Origin: Ignavibacteriales bacterium
GTDB lineage: Bacteria; Bacteroidota; Ignavibacteria; UBA10030
Assembly: GCA_026390595.1 (NCBI GenBank)
Contig: JAPLFQ010000023.1
Span: 212,826-276,825 of the forward strand
Direction: 5' to 3'
DNA: 64,000 nucleotides
The notes under the pieces are model-generated. The model saw nothing but the letters and a program-made list of their open reading frames with translations. It was not told where the DNA came from and ran no database searches. The stretch's first letter is position 1. Each line of letters starts with the position of its first letter. This document shows, piece after piece, positions 28,285 through 36,035 of this stretch. Both the position numbers and the translations under genes were made by a program.

Positions 28285-29277
28285 TCAACTGACGATCGCC
28301 CCTCTTTTCAAGATCTCATTCGCGAGGTTCAGAATCGGTTGTGTGCTGCGGAAGTTCTCCTCAAGCTTGACCACCTTGCAGCCGGGGAATTCTTCCGGAA
28401 AGCTCATGATGTTGCGGATTGTGGAACCACGGAACGAGTAAATGCTCTGAGCGTCATCTCCTACAACCATGATGTTCTTGTGCTTGAGCGCGAGAAGCTT
28501 GACGAGTTCCGCCTGCACCCTGTTCGTGTCCTGGTATTCATCAACCATGATGTACTTGTACTTGTCAGAGAGCACCGACCGGATTCCCTCCTCCTGCTTC
28601 AGGAGCAGCGCGAAATTCACCAGCAGGTCATCGTAGTCCATCAGGTTGTGCTGACGCTTGTACTGCACGTAGCTCTTGTGCACGGTCTGGATATCATCTT
28701 CGATTTCAAGGTACTGCGGGTAATCGAGCGCGAGAATCTCCTTGACCGGTGTCATAGTGTTGACCGCCCTGCTGTACAGGTCGTACAACGCCTCTTTTCT
28801 TGGGAAGCGCTTTTCTCTCGTGTCAAACTTCAGCCTCGTTCGGATGAGATTGACAACATCCTCCGCATCCCCCTGATCGAGGATGGTAAAGTTCATCTCG
28901 TACCCGAGTTTCGCCGCATATCGGCGGAGCACGCTGTTCGCGAAGGAATGAAACGTACCGCCGGAGATTTGTTCGCAGCGGCTATCGAGCAGGATCGATG
29001 CGCGGCGGAGCATGTCCTGTGCTGCCTTGCGGGTGAATGTCAGAAGCAGGATATGATCCGGCTTCACGCCAAGCTCCACAAGGTACGCGACGCGGTACAC
29101 CACCGTTCGAGTTTTCCCCGTTCCTGCGCCTGCAATAATGAGATGAGGACCGTCGACAGAAGTCACGGCCTCATACTGAGCAGTGTTCAGTTCTTTCTCA
29201 TAATCAATTCTGAAACGCTGCGGGTGAACAAGATGCAGGGTATCAGTGGGAAGTTGCTTGAGTGTGAATTTCTTCAT
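28285..29277 (-). CDS. N-terminal half of split UvrD/PcrA-type helicase
   Basis: A 330-residue ATP-dependent 3'-5' DNA helicase fragment. It has Walker A GAGTGKT at 50-56 (preceded by LNTAQYEAV, the Q-motif), motif Ia TFTRKAAQDM, motif II DEYQDTN (about 247-253), motif III VVGDDAQSIYSFRGS and motif IV LEENFRSTQPI. The frame then leaves homology after EILKRG and stops at 28285 in AIVS-TGA. The rest of the enzyme is at 26791-27813 beyond the insert. A TTGACA lies upstream at about 29320 on the minus strand, but I cannot match it with a good -10. The ATP site is intact in sequence, but the motif V and VI residues that complete it are in the other piece. Confidence 0.88.
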   Translation of the reverse strand: MKKFTLKQLPTDTLHLVHPQRFRIDYEKELNTAQYEAVTSVDGPHLIIAGAGTGKTRTVVYRVAYLVELGVKPDHILLLTFTRKAAQDMLRRASILLDSRCEQISGGTFHSFANSVLRRYAAKLGYEMNFTILDQGDAEDVVNLIRTRLKFDTREKRFPRKEALYDLYSRAVNTMTPVKEILALDYPQYLEIEDDIQTVHKSYVQYKRQHNLMDYDDLLVNFALLLKQEEGIRSVLSDKYKYIMVDEYQDTNRVQAELVKLLALKHKNIMVVGDDAQSIYSFRGSTIRNIMSFPEEFPGCKVVKLEENFRSTQPILNLANEILKRGAIVS

Positions 29278-29342
29278 TCCGAAACGGTTGTGTTATTGTT
29301 GAGAAGATACACCAAAAATTGTCAAAAGTGAAATTGGCCGGC

Positions 29343-29371
29343 TTGAGTTTACCGCAATAAAGATGTAGCTT
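29343..29371 (+). promoter_or_regulatory. Possible promoter of ackA
   Basis: TTGAGT (29343-29348) and TAGCTT (29366-29371) with a 17-nt spacer, about 95 nt before the ackA start. The -10 is weak, so this is tentative. Confidence 0.25.
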
Positions 29372-29470
29372 CGTACTGCAATGTTTTTCTGAACGCGTCA
29401 CGCACCGAATCCTCCAACTTTAAAGACAACCTAACGCGGTCATCGGCTTGCCGATCCGCCCCCGACTCCT

Positions 29471-30718
29471 ATGAATATCCTCGTCCTTAATTGCGGAAGC
29501 TCGTCACTCAAATTCCAGATCATCGAAACCGATCTCGAAATCATCGAGAAGAACGCTGACATCCAGAAGGCCAAAGGCCTCATTGAGCGCATCGGCGGCC
29601 AATCGTTGATCAATTTTCAGGCGTCCGGCCGGCCGGCCATGAAACAGGCTGTTGCGCTGCGCGATCACCGCGCGGCACTCGACTATGTTATCCGGTGGAT
29701 TATTTCTTCCGAATCGCAGGTTCCCGGCATTCACTCGCTCGCCGACATTCATGCCGTCGGTCACCGCGTGGTCCATGGCGCCGAGAAATTCACCAAGTCG
29801 GTCATCATCGACGAGGCGGTCACCAGAGGCATCGAGGACTGTATCGAGCTGGCGCCGCTTCACAATCCGGCCAACTTGAAGGGTATCGCTGCTGCCCGCG
29901 ACGTCATGGGCCCCGGAGTTCCACAGGTCGCCGTGTTCGACACCGGATTCCACTCAACGATGCCCGAGACGTCGTACCTCTACGCGATTCCTTATCAATT
30001 GTATCGCCGGCACAAGGTACGCCGCTACGGATTTCACGGTACGTCCCACAGATATGTCGCATACCGATACCGCCAGCTCACCGGCAAAGACCTTGAGAAC
30101 ACGAACATCATCACGATCCATCTGGGCAACGGATGCTCGGCGTGCGCGATCAAAGCGGGCTCATCCATCAACACCTCGATGGGGCTCACACCGCTGGAAG
30201 GACTCGTGATGGGAACCCGCGGCGGCGACCTCGACCCGTCGGTGATCGAGTTTCTTGCACACAAAGAGGCGATGTCGTTGAACGAAATCGATGCGATGTT
30301 GAACAAGCAGTCCGGACTTCTGGGGCTTTCTGGGCTGACGAACGACATGCGTGATCTTCTTGCCGAGGAGCAGGAGCATCAGGATCGACGCGCGAAACTT
30401 GCTATCGACATTTTCTGTTTACGCGTGAAGAAGTATATCGGCGCCTACCTTGCCGAAATGGGGGGAGCCGACGCCATCGTCTTTACGGGCGGTATCGGTG
30501 AAAACTCAGTCCCCGTCCGTCAGCGCATCTGCGCCGGCCTCGAATGGCTTGGCATCGAACTCGATGAATCAATCAACGGCACATTGTATGGCGGCAAAGA
30601 AGGCGAAACAGGAACGAAGACCAGCAAGGTCAAGATCTTTGTTATTCCGACCAACGAGGAGCTGCTCATCGCGCGTGACACGGTACGCAGCGTCAAGAAC
30701 GCACCACGACGCTGGTAG
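29471..30718 (+). CDS. ackA: Acetate kinase
   Basis: A 415-residue cytoplasmic enzyme that interconverts acetyl phosphate + ADP with acetate + ATP. Family signatures are all present: N-terminal [47 protein letters not shown] with [14 protein letters not shown], and C-terminal [13 protein letters not shown]. It stands alone; phosphotransacetylase is not in the window. A hairpin terminator follows at 30755. Together with the hox hydrogenase this suggests a fermentative or mixed metabolism, which is inference. Confidence 0.97.
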   Translation: MNILVLNCGSSSLKFQIIETDLEIIEKNADIQKAKGLIERIGGQSLINFQASGRPAMKQAVALRDHRAALDYVIRWIISSESQVPGIHSLADIHAVGHRVVHGAEKFTKSVIIDEAVTRGIEDCIELAPLHNPANLKGIAAARDVMGPGVPQVAVFDTGFHSTMPETSYLYAIPYQLYRRHKVRRYGFHGTSHRYVAYRYRQLTGKDLENTNIITIHLGNGCSACAIKAGSSINTSMGLTPLEGLVMGTRGGDLDPSVIEFLAHKEAMSLNEIDAMLNKQSGLLGLSGLTNDMRDLLAEEQEHQDRRAKLAIDIFCLRVKKYIGAYLAEMGGADAIVFTGGIGENSVPVRQRICAGLEWLGIELDESINGTLYGGKEGETGTKTSKVKIFVIPTNEELLIARDTVRSVKNAPRRW

Positions 30719-30754
30719 CACTCACCGCAGAGATATCTGACACTAGCCACGAGA

Positions 30755-30789
30755 GCACGGAACAGATCATTTACTCTGTTCCGTGTTTT
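30755..30789 (+). terminator. Terminator after ackA
   Basis: CACGGAACAG (30756-30765) pairs perfectly with CTGTTCCGTG (30776-30785), followed directly by TTTT and an AT-rich tail. It separates ackA from the copper regulator 35 nt downstream. Confidence 0.85.
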
Positions 30790-30824
30790 CATTTCAAAGA
30801 CGCTCCGTAACACAGCGAGACACT

Positions 30825-31439
30825 ATGCCCGCGCAACCCAGGAAGAAGCACGAAAAACTGACAACAACGCTCTACGTGAAGAACATGGTGTGCGACCGGT
30901 GCACCCGCGTCGTGCGCGAGGAACTGACCAAGATTAAACTCGACGTTCGAAGCGTTTCGCTGGGAGAGGTCGTCGTCGCCGGCGCCGCGCAGGAGCTTCC
31001 GATGGAGGACATCAAATCAGTTCTCGGCAAGAACGGGTTTGAACTCATCGAGAACCGGAAAGCGAAGACGATCGAACAGATGAAGCTTGCGATCATCACC
31101 TTTGTTCGTGAAGATCGTGACACGTTGGGCAGGAAGCTCAGGTTCCCGGAGTACCTGAGCAAGAAGCTGGGCCTCGAGTATCATCATTTGAGCACTCTGT
31201 TTTCCTCCGTCGAGAACGTGACGATCGAGCAGTTTGTCATTCTTCAGCGAATTGAGCGAGTGAAAGAGCTTCTCAAGTACGGCGAGTTGACCCTCAGCGA
31301 AATTGCGTATAAACTTGGATACAGCAGCGTGCAGCACCTGTCGAATCAATTCAAGTCCGTCACAGGATTCACCCCCACCAAATTCAGGTCACTCACCGGA
31401 CAGCAACGAAAGCCGATTGACCGGGTAAGCCGCTCGTGA
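30825..31439 (+). CDS. HMA-domain AraC-family transcription factor (copper-responsive candidate)
   Basis: A 204-residue one-component regulator. Residues about 13-80 are a heavy-metal-associated (HMA) ferredoxin-like domain with metal motif C23-D-R-C26. Residues about 105-195 hold an AraC-type double helix-turn-helix, with LSEIAYKLGYSSVQHLSNQF and TGFTPTKFR as the canonical second HTH. The HMA domain replaces the cupin sensor of ordinary AraC proteins, so it could bind Cu(I) directly. CopZ- and CopA-like genes lie downstream on the same strand, which supports a copper-homeostasis role. ATG 30825 is preferred; longer frames lie in the terminator. Confidence 0.85.
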   Translation: MPAQPRKKHEKLTTTLYVKNMVCDRCTRVVREELTKIKLDVRSVSLGEVVVAGAAQELPMEDIKSVLGKNGFELIENRKAKTIEQMKLAIITFVREDRDTLGRKLRFPEYLSKKLGLEYHHLSTLFSSVENVTIEQFVILQRIERVKELLKYGELTLSEIAYKLGYSSVQHLSNQFKSVTGFTPTKFRSLTGQQRKPIDRVSRS

Positions 31440-31490
31440 CATCCTTCGACTTCGCGCCGACTGTGAATCGTCGGCGCTGCGCTCAGGATG
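31440..31490. repeat. Palindromic intergenic repeat, CATCC…GGATG family, copy 1
   Basis: Arms CATCCTTCGACTTCGCGCCGAC and GTCGGCGC…CTCAGGATG fold on each other around an 8-nt centre. It starts one base after the HMA-AraC stop region and could act as its terminator although it has no T-run. Relatives are at 31606-31656 and 31936-31985. Confidence 0.75.
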
Positions 31491-31521
31491 CAATGAACTC
31501 GTTAACCTGCCTGCATAAAAA

Positions 31522-31574
31522 ACGTCAGTCTGAGCGCAGTGAGCGCTCTTCGCGAACGTAGTCGAAGACTGTAC
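31522..31574. repeat. 53-bp perfect direct repeat, copy A
   Basis: Identical over 53 bp to 31691-31743. It begins ACGTCAGTCTGAGCGCAGTG and ends CGTAGTCGAAGACTGTAC, with internal dyads (GAGCGCAGTGAGCGCTC). Confidence 0.9.
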
Positions 31575-31605
31575 CAAGCCTTCGATAAGTGTGCCAGCCC
31601 CCGTG

Positions 31606-31656
31606 CGTCCTTCGACTCCGTCCCACTCAAAAATGAGCGGGACTACGCTCGGGATG
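31606..31656. repeat. Palindromic intergenic repeat, copy 2
   Basis: TCCTTCGACTCCGTCCCACTCA folds onto TGAGCGGGACTACGCTCGGGATG. It belongs to the CATCC…GGATG family and lies between the two 53-bp direct repeats. Confidence 0.75.
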
Positions 31657-31690
31657 GCGATGGCTTTTTGGGCTGCTCGGAAGAAGAGCG

Positions 31691-31743
31691 ACGTCAGTCT
31701 GAGCGCAGTGAGCGCTCTTCGCGAACGTAGTCGAAGACTGTAC
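31691..31743. repeat. 53-bp perfect direct repeat, copy B
   Basis: Second, identical copy of 31522-31574, 169 bp further on. Both are followed by a GCCTTCGA motif. The perfect identity implies recent duplication or gene conversion. Confidence 0.9.
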
Positions 31744-31935
31744 TCGGCCTTCGAATGTAATTCAAATCCGTTCCGTTTCTGTTTCGTTCCCGTGATATCC
31801 GTGGTTTCTTCTACCCTGTACCCACCTTGAAACCCTGTAACAAAGACTCATAAAAATGTAACGTCTCTCCCCGGAAGAATTCGCATATTTGTGAAGCGAA
31901 GGAGCATTCCCAATGAATGTCTAAGGTGCCTGTAA

Positions 31936-31985
31936 CATCCTTCGACTCCGTCCCGACAAAACATGTCGGGACTCCGCTCAGGATG
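31936..31985. repeat. Palindromic intergenic repeat, copy 3
   Basis: Arms CATCCTTCGACTCCGTCCCG and CGGGACTCCGCTCAGGATG with a short ACAAAACATGT centre. It lies 25 bp before the ribosome binding site of the CopZ-like gene, so it is in that gene's leader. Confidence 0.8.
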
Positions 31986-32009
31986 AAGAATAATCAATTG
32001 AGGAGGGCA

Positions 32010-32222
32010 ATGAAAATTCAAGATCTTACAATTGAAGGAATGTCGTGCGGGCACTGCGTCATGCACGTCAAGAAAGAACTCGGCAAAGTTAACGGGCTTA
32101 CAATCGAAAATGTGGAGATTGGCAAGGCCCGCGTTCAGTACGACGAAACGAACGTGACACCTGATCAGGTCTCGAAAGCGATCGAGGAAGCCGGATACAG
32201 GCTTGTCTCTTCATCCAAGTAA
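32010..32222 (+). CDS. CopZ-like heavy-metal-associated chaperone
   Basis: A 70-residue single HMA domain with the metal motif GMSCGHC (Cys13, Cys16) and the beta-alpha-beta-beta-alpha-beta pattern ending EEAGYRLVSSS. Such proteins carry Cu(I) to a P-type ATPase. ATG 32010 follows GAGGAGGG, one of the strongest Shine-Dalgarno sites in the window, suggesting high expression. A CopA-type ATPase lies 184 bp downstream and an HMA-AraC regulator upstream. Zinc or mercury binding cannot be excluded, but the context favours copper. Confidence 0.9.
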   Translation: MKIQDLTIEGMSCGHCVMHVKKELGKVNGLTIENVEIGKARVQYDETNVTPDQVSKAIEEAGYRLVSSSK

Positions 32223-32252
32223 GATCACTCGTCATGTGAAGTTGATTGTTTT

Positions 32253-32345
32253 CAAGGCAGAGACGCCGAGCCCGCAGAGCACCGCGGAGAATCGCGCGTT
32301 GGACACTCTGCGATACCCAGCGGCCACGGCGACTCAACGTTGAGA
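32253..32345. repeat. Degenerate inverted repeat (GCAGAGACGC type)
   Basis: AAGGCAGAGACGCCGAGCCC… and the opposing ACTCTGCGATACCCAGCGGCC form a weak, imperfect inverted repeat between the CopZ and CopA genes. It resembles the CACGCAAAGACGC elements in layout but not closely in sequence. The remaining spacer shows nothing else. Confidence 0.4.
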
Positions 32346-32406
32346 ACCGGAATCACGAAGCGGTCTCTCGCAACGAGAACTGCACAACCCAATCGAGACA
32401 ATACAG

Positions 32407-34653
32407 ATGGATCATTTTCGAACATTGACACTCCCCGTCGAGGGGATGACCTGCGCAAGCTGCGTCGCTCGCGTGGAAAAGGCGCTGAAGAAAGTCGAGG
32501 GCGTCGAGAGCACTGCGGTCAACCTGGCGACCGAGAAAGTGACGCTTTCGTTCGATCCTGCGAAAGCGAACCTCACGGAGCTTGCCTCGATGGTAGATGA
32601 AGCCGGATACAAGCTCCTTCTCCCCACTCTTGTCACAACGCAATCCGCGTCAGGCAGTGGCGAAAGCACGCCCACCCAAACACACCAGGAGCAAACCTAC
32701 CGGAAACTTAAGTCGGATTTTCTGTTCAGCGCTGCCCTGACGATTCCAATCATGTTCATCAGCATGGTGAGCATGGCCGAGTGGTTCATGCGTTGGTCTC
32801 CCCTCTCCATGGACGAGGTCAACAAGCTTCTTTTCCTGGCGACAACGCTGATTGTTTTTGTTCCCGGGAGGCGATTTTTTCAGGCCGCGTGGAATCTGGC
32901 CAAACACTTCTCAGCCGACATGAACACCCTTGTGGCAGTCGGCACCGGTACCGCTTACATCTTCAGCGCTTTGGTTGTCCTGTTCCCGGAATGGCTTCCC
33001 ACGGCCGCCGCGGAGAATGTGGTGTACTTCGATACCGCGGCGACGATTACAACTCTCATTCTGATGGGCAGACTTCTTGAAGCGAAAGCCAAACAACGAA
33101 CGACAGACGCCATCAAGAAGCTTCTCGGCCTTCAGCCCAAGACTGCTCGCGTCTATCGGAATGGCGGTGAACTCGACGTTCTGATCGGCGAGTTGATTGT
33201 CGATGACTTGATTATCGTCCGGCCGGGAGAGAAAATTCCTGTGGATGGGATCATCACGAGCGGCTCGACATCGATCGACGAATCACTCGTTACCGGCGAG
33301 AGTTTGCCGGTCGACAAAACGACGGGTCAGAAGGTCATTGGCGGGACAATCAACAGTAACGGGAGCATTGAATTCCAAGCAACTGCCGTCGGCAAAGACA
33401 CCGTCATCGCCAATATTGTCCGGCTGGTGGAAGAAGCACAGGGATCAAAAGCGCCTATTCAGGCGCTGGCTGACACGATCGCTGCGGTCTTCGTTCCCAT
33501 CGTCATCTCAATCGCGGTTGTGACGTTTCTCCTCTGGTATTTTGTTGGCGGACTTCCATTCACAGCAGCGATGATCAATTTTATCGCCGTGATGATTATC
33601 GCGTGCCCATGCGCACTCGGATTGGCGACGCCCACGGCAATCATGGTTGGAACCGGCCTCGGCGCATCGCATGGAATTCTGATCAAGAATGCGGAGAGCC
33701 TTGAGAGGGCTGAGAAAATTCAGACGATTGTCCTCGACAAAACAGGCACAATCACGGAAGGCAAACCGTCAGTGACGGATTTTGAGGTGTTGAGTGGTTT
33801 TGAAGAACAGCGCGTGCTTCAGCGTGTCGCTTCGCTTGAGAACAAATCGGAACATCCGCTTGGGAGGGCGGTCGCAGACTATGCCAGGAAGCATGGAGTA
33901 TCACTGGTAAGCGTAGATTCATTTGAAAACATGCCGGGATTCGGGTTGCGTGGAAACATCGGGTCTGACGCGATTGTGGTTGGGAACAATGGGATGATGG
34001 AGAAGTGGTCCGTCCAGATCTCGGTTGCTCAGGAAATCTCAGCCCGATTATCGCGGGACGGCAAGACTCCGGTTCTGGTTGCTTTGAACGGAGTGCTCTG
34101 CGCTGTCATCGGGATTGCCGACACAATCAAGCCGGGATCAAAAGAATCCATCGCCGAATTGCGGCAGATGGGTTTTGACATTATGATGATCACGGGTGAC
34201 AACGAGCAGACAGCGCAAGCGATCGCGCAGCAGGCTGGCGTTACTTCCGTCATTGCCGGAGTCCTACCCCAGGGAAAGTCGGAGCATGTCAAGCGTCTGC
34301 AGCGAGAGGGAAAGAGAGTCGCAATGGTGGGCGATGGAATCAACGATGCGCCGGCCCTCGCCCAGGCCGACGTGAGCATTGCGATGGGAAGTGGCACGGA
34401 TGTCGCGATGGAAACTGCAGATATTACACTGATGCACAGCGATCTTCAGGGGGTCGTTGCTGCGATCCGGCTTTCAAAGCGGACCATCCTGAGCATCAAA
34501 CAGAATCTCTTCTGGGCCTTCATCTATAATATCATCGGCATACCTGTCGCCGCACTGGGCCTGCTCAACCCGATGGTCGCTGCCGCCGCCATGGCAATGA
34601 GCTCGGTGAGCGTCGTTTCGAATTCTCTGAGGCTGAGGCGGTTTCGGATGTGA
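32407..34653 (+). CDS. copA: Copper-exporting P1B-type ATPase
   Basis: A 748-residue inner-membrane pump. It has one N-terminal HMA domain (GMTCASC, Cys16/Cys19), then paired hydrophobic helices, the actuator TGES ([11 protein letters not shown]), the P1B-1 intramembrane Cys-Pro-Cys ([13 protein letters not shown]), phosphorylation site DKTGTITEG, the HP locus SEHPLGRAV, hinge [14 protein letters not shown], and two C-terminal helices with YN…[12 protein letters not shown] residues typical of Cu(I) transporters. It exports Cu(I) using ATP. The CopZ-like chaperone and an HMA-AraC regulator are upstream on the same strand. Confidence 0.95.
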   Translation: MDHFRTLTLPVEGMTCASCVARVEKALKKVEGVESTAVNLATEKVTLSFDPAKANLTELASMVDEAGYKLLLPTLVTTQSASGSGESTPTQTHQEQTYRKLKSDFLFSAALTIPIMFISMVSMAEWFMRWSPLSMDEVNKLLFLATTLIVFVPGRRFFQAAWNLAKHFSADMNTLVAVGTGTAYIFSALVVLFPEWLPTAAAENVVYFDTAATITTLILMGRLLEAKAKQRTTDAIKKLLGLQPKTARVYRNGGELDVLIGELIVDDLIIVRPGEKIPVDGIITSGSTSIDESLVTGESLPVDKTTGQKVIGGTINSNGSIEFQATAVGKDTVIANIVRLVEEAQGSKAPIQALADTIAAVFVPIVISIAVVTFLLWYFVGGLPFTAAMINFIAVMIIACPCALGLATPTAIMVGTGLGASHGILIKNAESLERAEKIQTIVLDKTGTITEGKPSVTDFEVLSGFEEQRVLQRVASLENKSEHPLGRAVADYARKHGVSLVSVDSFENMPGFGLRGNIGSDAIVVGNNGMMEKWSVQISVAQEISARLSRDGKTPVLVALNGVLCAVIGIADTIKPGSKESIAELRQMGFDIMMITGDNEQTAQAIAQQAGVTSVIAGVLPQGKSEHVKRLQREGKRVAMVGDGINDAPALAQADVSIAMGSGTDVAMETADITLMHSDLQGVVAAIRLSKRTILSIKQNLFWAFIYNIIGIPVAALGLLNPMVAAAAMAMSSVSVVSNSLRLRRFRM

Positions 34654-34753
34654 GAGAAAGCAGCACTCAACAATCGGCGGTCAGCACCCGATCTTTCACT
34701 TCTTCCGTCTTACCAACCCGAACTGAAAACGCCCTCACGTTTCACCCCTTCGT

Positions 34754-35719
34754 TCAATTGGGAATGTCATAGTACACTGAGTCTGTCACCATCGCGCCGA
34801 AGAGCCCCAAACCGCCGTTGATGTTCGTCCAATCCGGCAAGTCCGTTCTGATTGAGATCGCGTCCTGGTAACCGTTGGTGATGTTGTAGTACGTATAGAG
34901 ATTTTTCTCAACCTGTGTGAGAACGAAAAGCGCACGACGAATCCAGAGTCCATTCCCATATTGCCTCTGAAGCTCGTTGACCTTCGCCTTGTAGGCTGTG
35001 ACAAAAAACATGCTTCCTTCTAACTGCAAGCTGCCGGGCGGACCGGGAGCCGAGCCCCTCCGAACAAGCTTCGGGAAACCGTAGTATTGTGTTGTATCCA
35101 CTATGAACACAAACTTCGGAACTTCCGTCCTCATCCGAACCCACGTTGAATCTTGCAAAACGTCATACTCAAGGAAGAACCTGATCAAACAGCCGTACGT
35201 CAAAGGGCTGATGAATGCCTGCACGCCGAGATCCTCCGCGGTCCCGTCTCTGACACGACTCAGACTTAGCATCATAGGATTAGACAGTTTCAGGTATCCT
35301 GTATCGGGGACGATGACGCTTGTCTGAACGCTTCCGTCCAATGGTGTCAAAACGTCTAGTGTATGGGTCTTGCCTGTCCGGACGCGATACGGAAACGCCA
35401 TATACGCGACGACGTTGTCGTCGAACCTGCTTGCGTCGCTTCGGGGGACTGTGGTCTCACGGTATTGAACAACCAATCCCCCCTGGGATACCGTCACAGC
35501 AGCGCCTCGCACGGCCTGGTCCTGCAAGACATCGTACGGATTGAACCCGGGCGGATCGTACGTTTTCAGAACTCTGACGTACTGCGTGTCCGATCCGTTC
35601 GAGAGGATGGCGAAAACAGCCAGCTTCTGTTCATACTGCCCCTTGGGCGAGAACGGTTTCTCGCAGCCGATGAACAGGAGCATCACGACAAGGAGAATAT
35701 GTTTCGATAGTGACTTCAT
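34754..35719 (-). CDS. DUF4249-type outer-membrane lipoprotein (downstream of TonB receptor)
   Basis: A 321-residue lipoprotein: signal peptide KHILLVVMLLFIGC with Cys as the lipid-attachment site, then KPFSPKGQYEQKLAVFAILS. The N-terminal part resembles the DUF4249 family of the Bacteroidota, whose genes accompany TonB-dependent receptors. It is the last gene of the surface-protein run and is separated from the receptor by 316 bp of palindromes. A second family member lies on the other side of the receptor (38380-39390). Function is not established for the family; a ligand-capturing partner of the receptor is plausible. Confidence 0.75.
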   Translation of the reverse strand: MKSLSKHILLVVMLLFIGCEKPFSPKGQYEQKLAVFAILSNGSDTQYVRVLKTYDPPGFNPYDVLQDQAVRGAAVTVSQGGLVVQYRETTVPRSDASRFDDNVVAYMAFPYRVRTGKTHTLDVLTPLDGSVQTSVIVPDTGYLKLSNPMMLSLSRVRDGTAEDLGVQAFISPLTYGCLIRFFLEYDVLQDSTWVRMRTEVPKFVFIVDTTQYYGFPKLVRRGSAPGPPGSLQLEGSMFFVTAYKAKVNELQRQYGNGLWIRRALFVLTQVEKNLYTYYNITNGYQDAISIRTDLPDWTNINGGLGLFGAMVTDSVYYDIPN

Positions 35720-35826
35720 CTTTCAGAGGATGTCAAAAAACGGACCGCCGAGGACTCGAAACACCGTCCCACGGTCATCGTGGCAGTGCATGAGATTCTC
35801 CCGTCATACCGCGCCGCCCCAGATGC

Positions 35827-35851
35827 TCTTCGACAGTTGAACTGTCGAAGA
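35827..35851. repeat. Near-perfect palindrome with one-base centre (1)
   Basis: Arms TCTTCGACAGTT and AACTGTCGAAGA are perfectly complementary around a single G. Confidence 0.9.
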
Positions 35852-35860
35852 TGGGCCAAT

Positions 35861-35883
35861 GTCCGAGAGTTCAACTCTCGGAC
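35861..35883. repeat. Near-perfect palindrome with one-base centre (2)
   Basis: Arms GTCCGAGAGTT and AACTCTCGGAC are perfectly complementary around a single C. It is 9 bp from palindrome 1 and shares its AGTT-N-AACT core but has different outer arms. Confidence 0.9.
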
Positions 35884-35955
35884 AACAAGGGTCATGTGTT
35901 TTTTTATATCGGTTCTTGACGCAGACTTTGTTGACAATGTTCCTCTGCGATTCTC

Positions 35956-35976
35956 CCCGCCAGACCGCGTGGCGGG
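35956..35976. repeat. Hairpin CCCGCCA…TGGCGGG
   Basis: Seven-bp perfect arms with a 7-nt loop, about 60 bp downstream of the TonB receptor stop on the minus strand. No T-run follows. Confidence 0.6.
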
Positions 35977-36035
35977 CTGGTGCGGACTCAGCGTCTCCGC
36001 GATGAAGACTACAATATGATTTGTTTGAACTGGCA

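Larger units (their letters stand above)
31440..32009. other. Gene-free region made largely of repeats
   Basis: These 570 bp between the HMA-AraC gene and the CopZ-like gene contain three CATCC…GGATG palindromes and two 53-bp direct repeats, listed separately. About 31750-31930 is unique sequence and must hold the promoter of the copper genes. A TTGAAA at 31827 with A+T-rich CATAAAAA 16 nt later is the best candidate, but it is weak. No protein gene is seen. Confidence 0.6.
35720..36035. other. Gene-free spacer with three palindromes
   Basis: This 316-bp spacer between two same-strand genes holds palindromes at 35827-35851, 35861-35883 and 35956-35976, listed separately. I see no gene. The promoter of the downstream DUF4249 gene would lie here if it is not co-transcribed with the receptor. 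Confidence 0.5.

Noticed and set aside
31440..31985. CRISPR-like array from repeated CATCC…GGATG units
   Set aside because: Three irregularly spaced palindromes of different sequence and two direct repeats; no regular spacers or cas genes.
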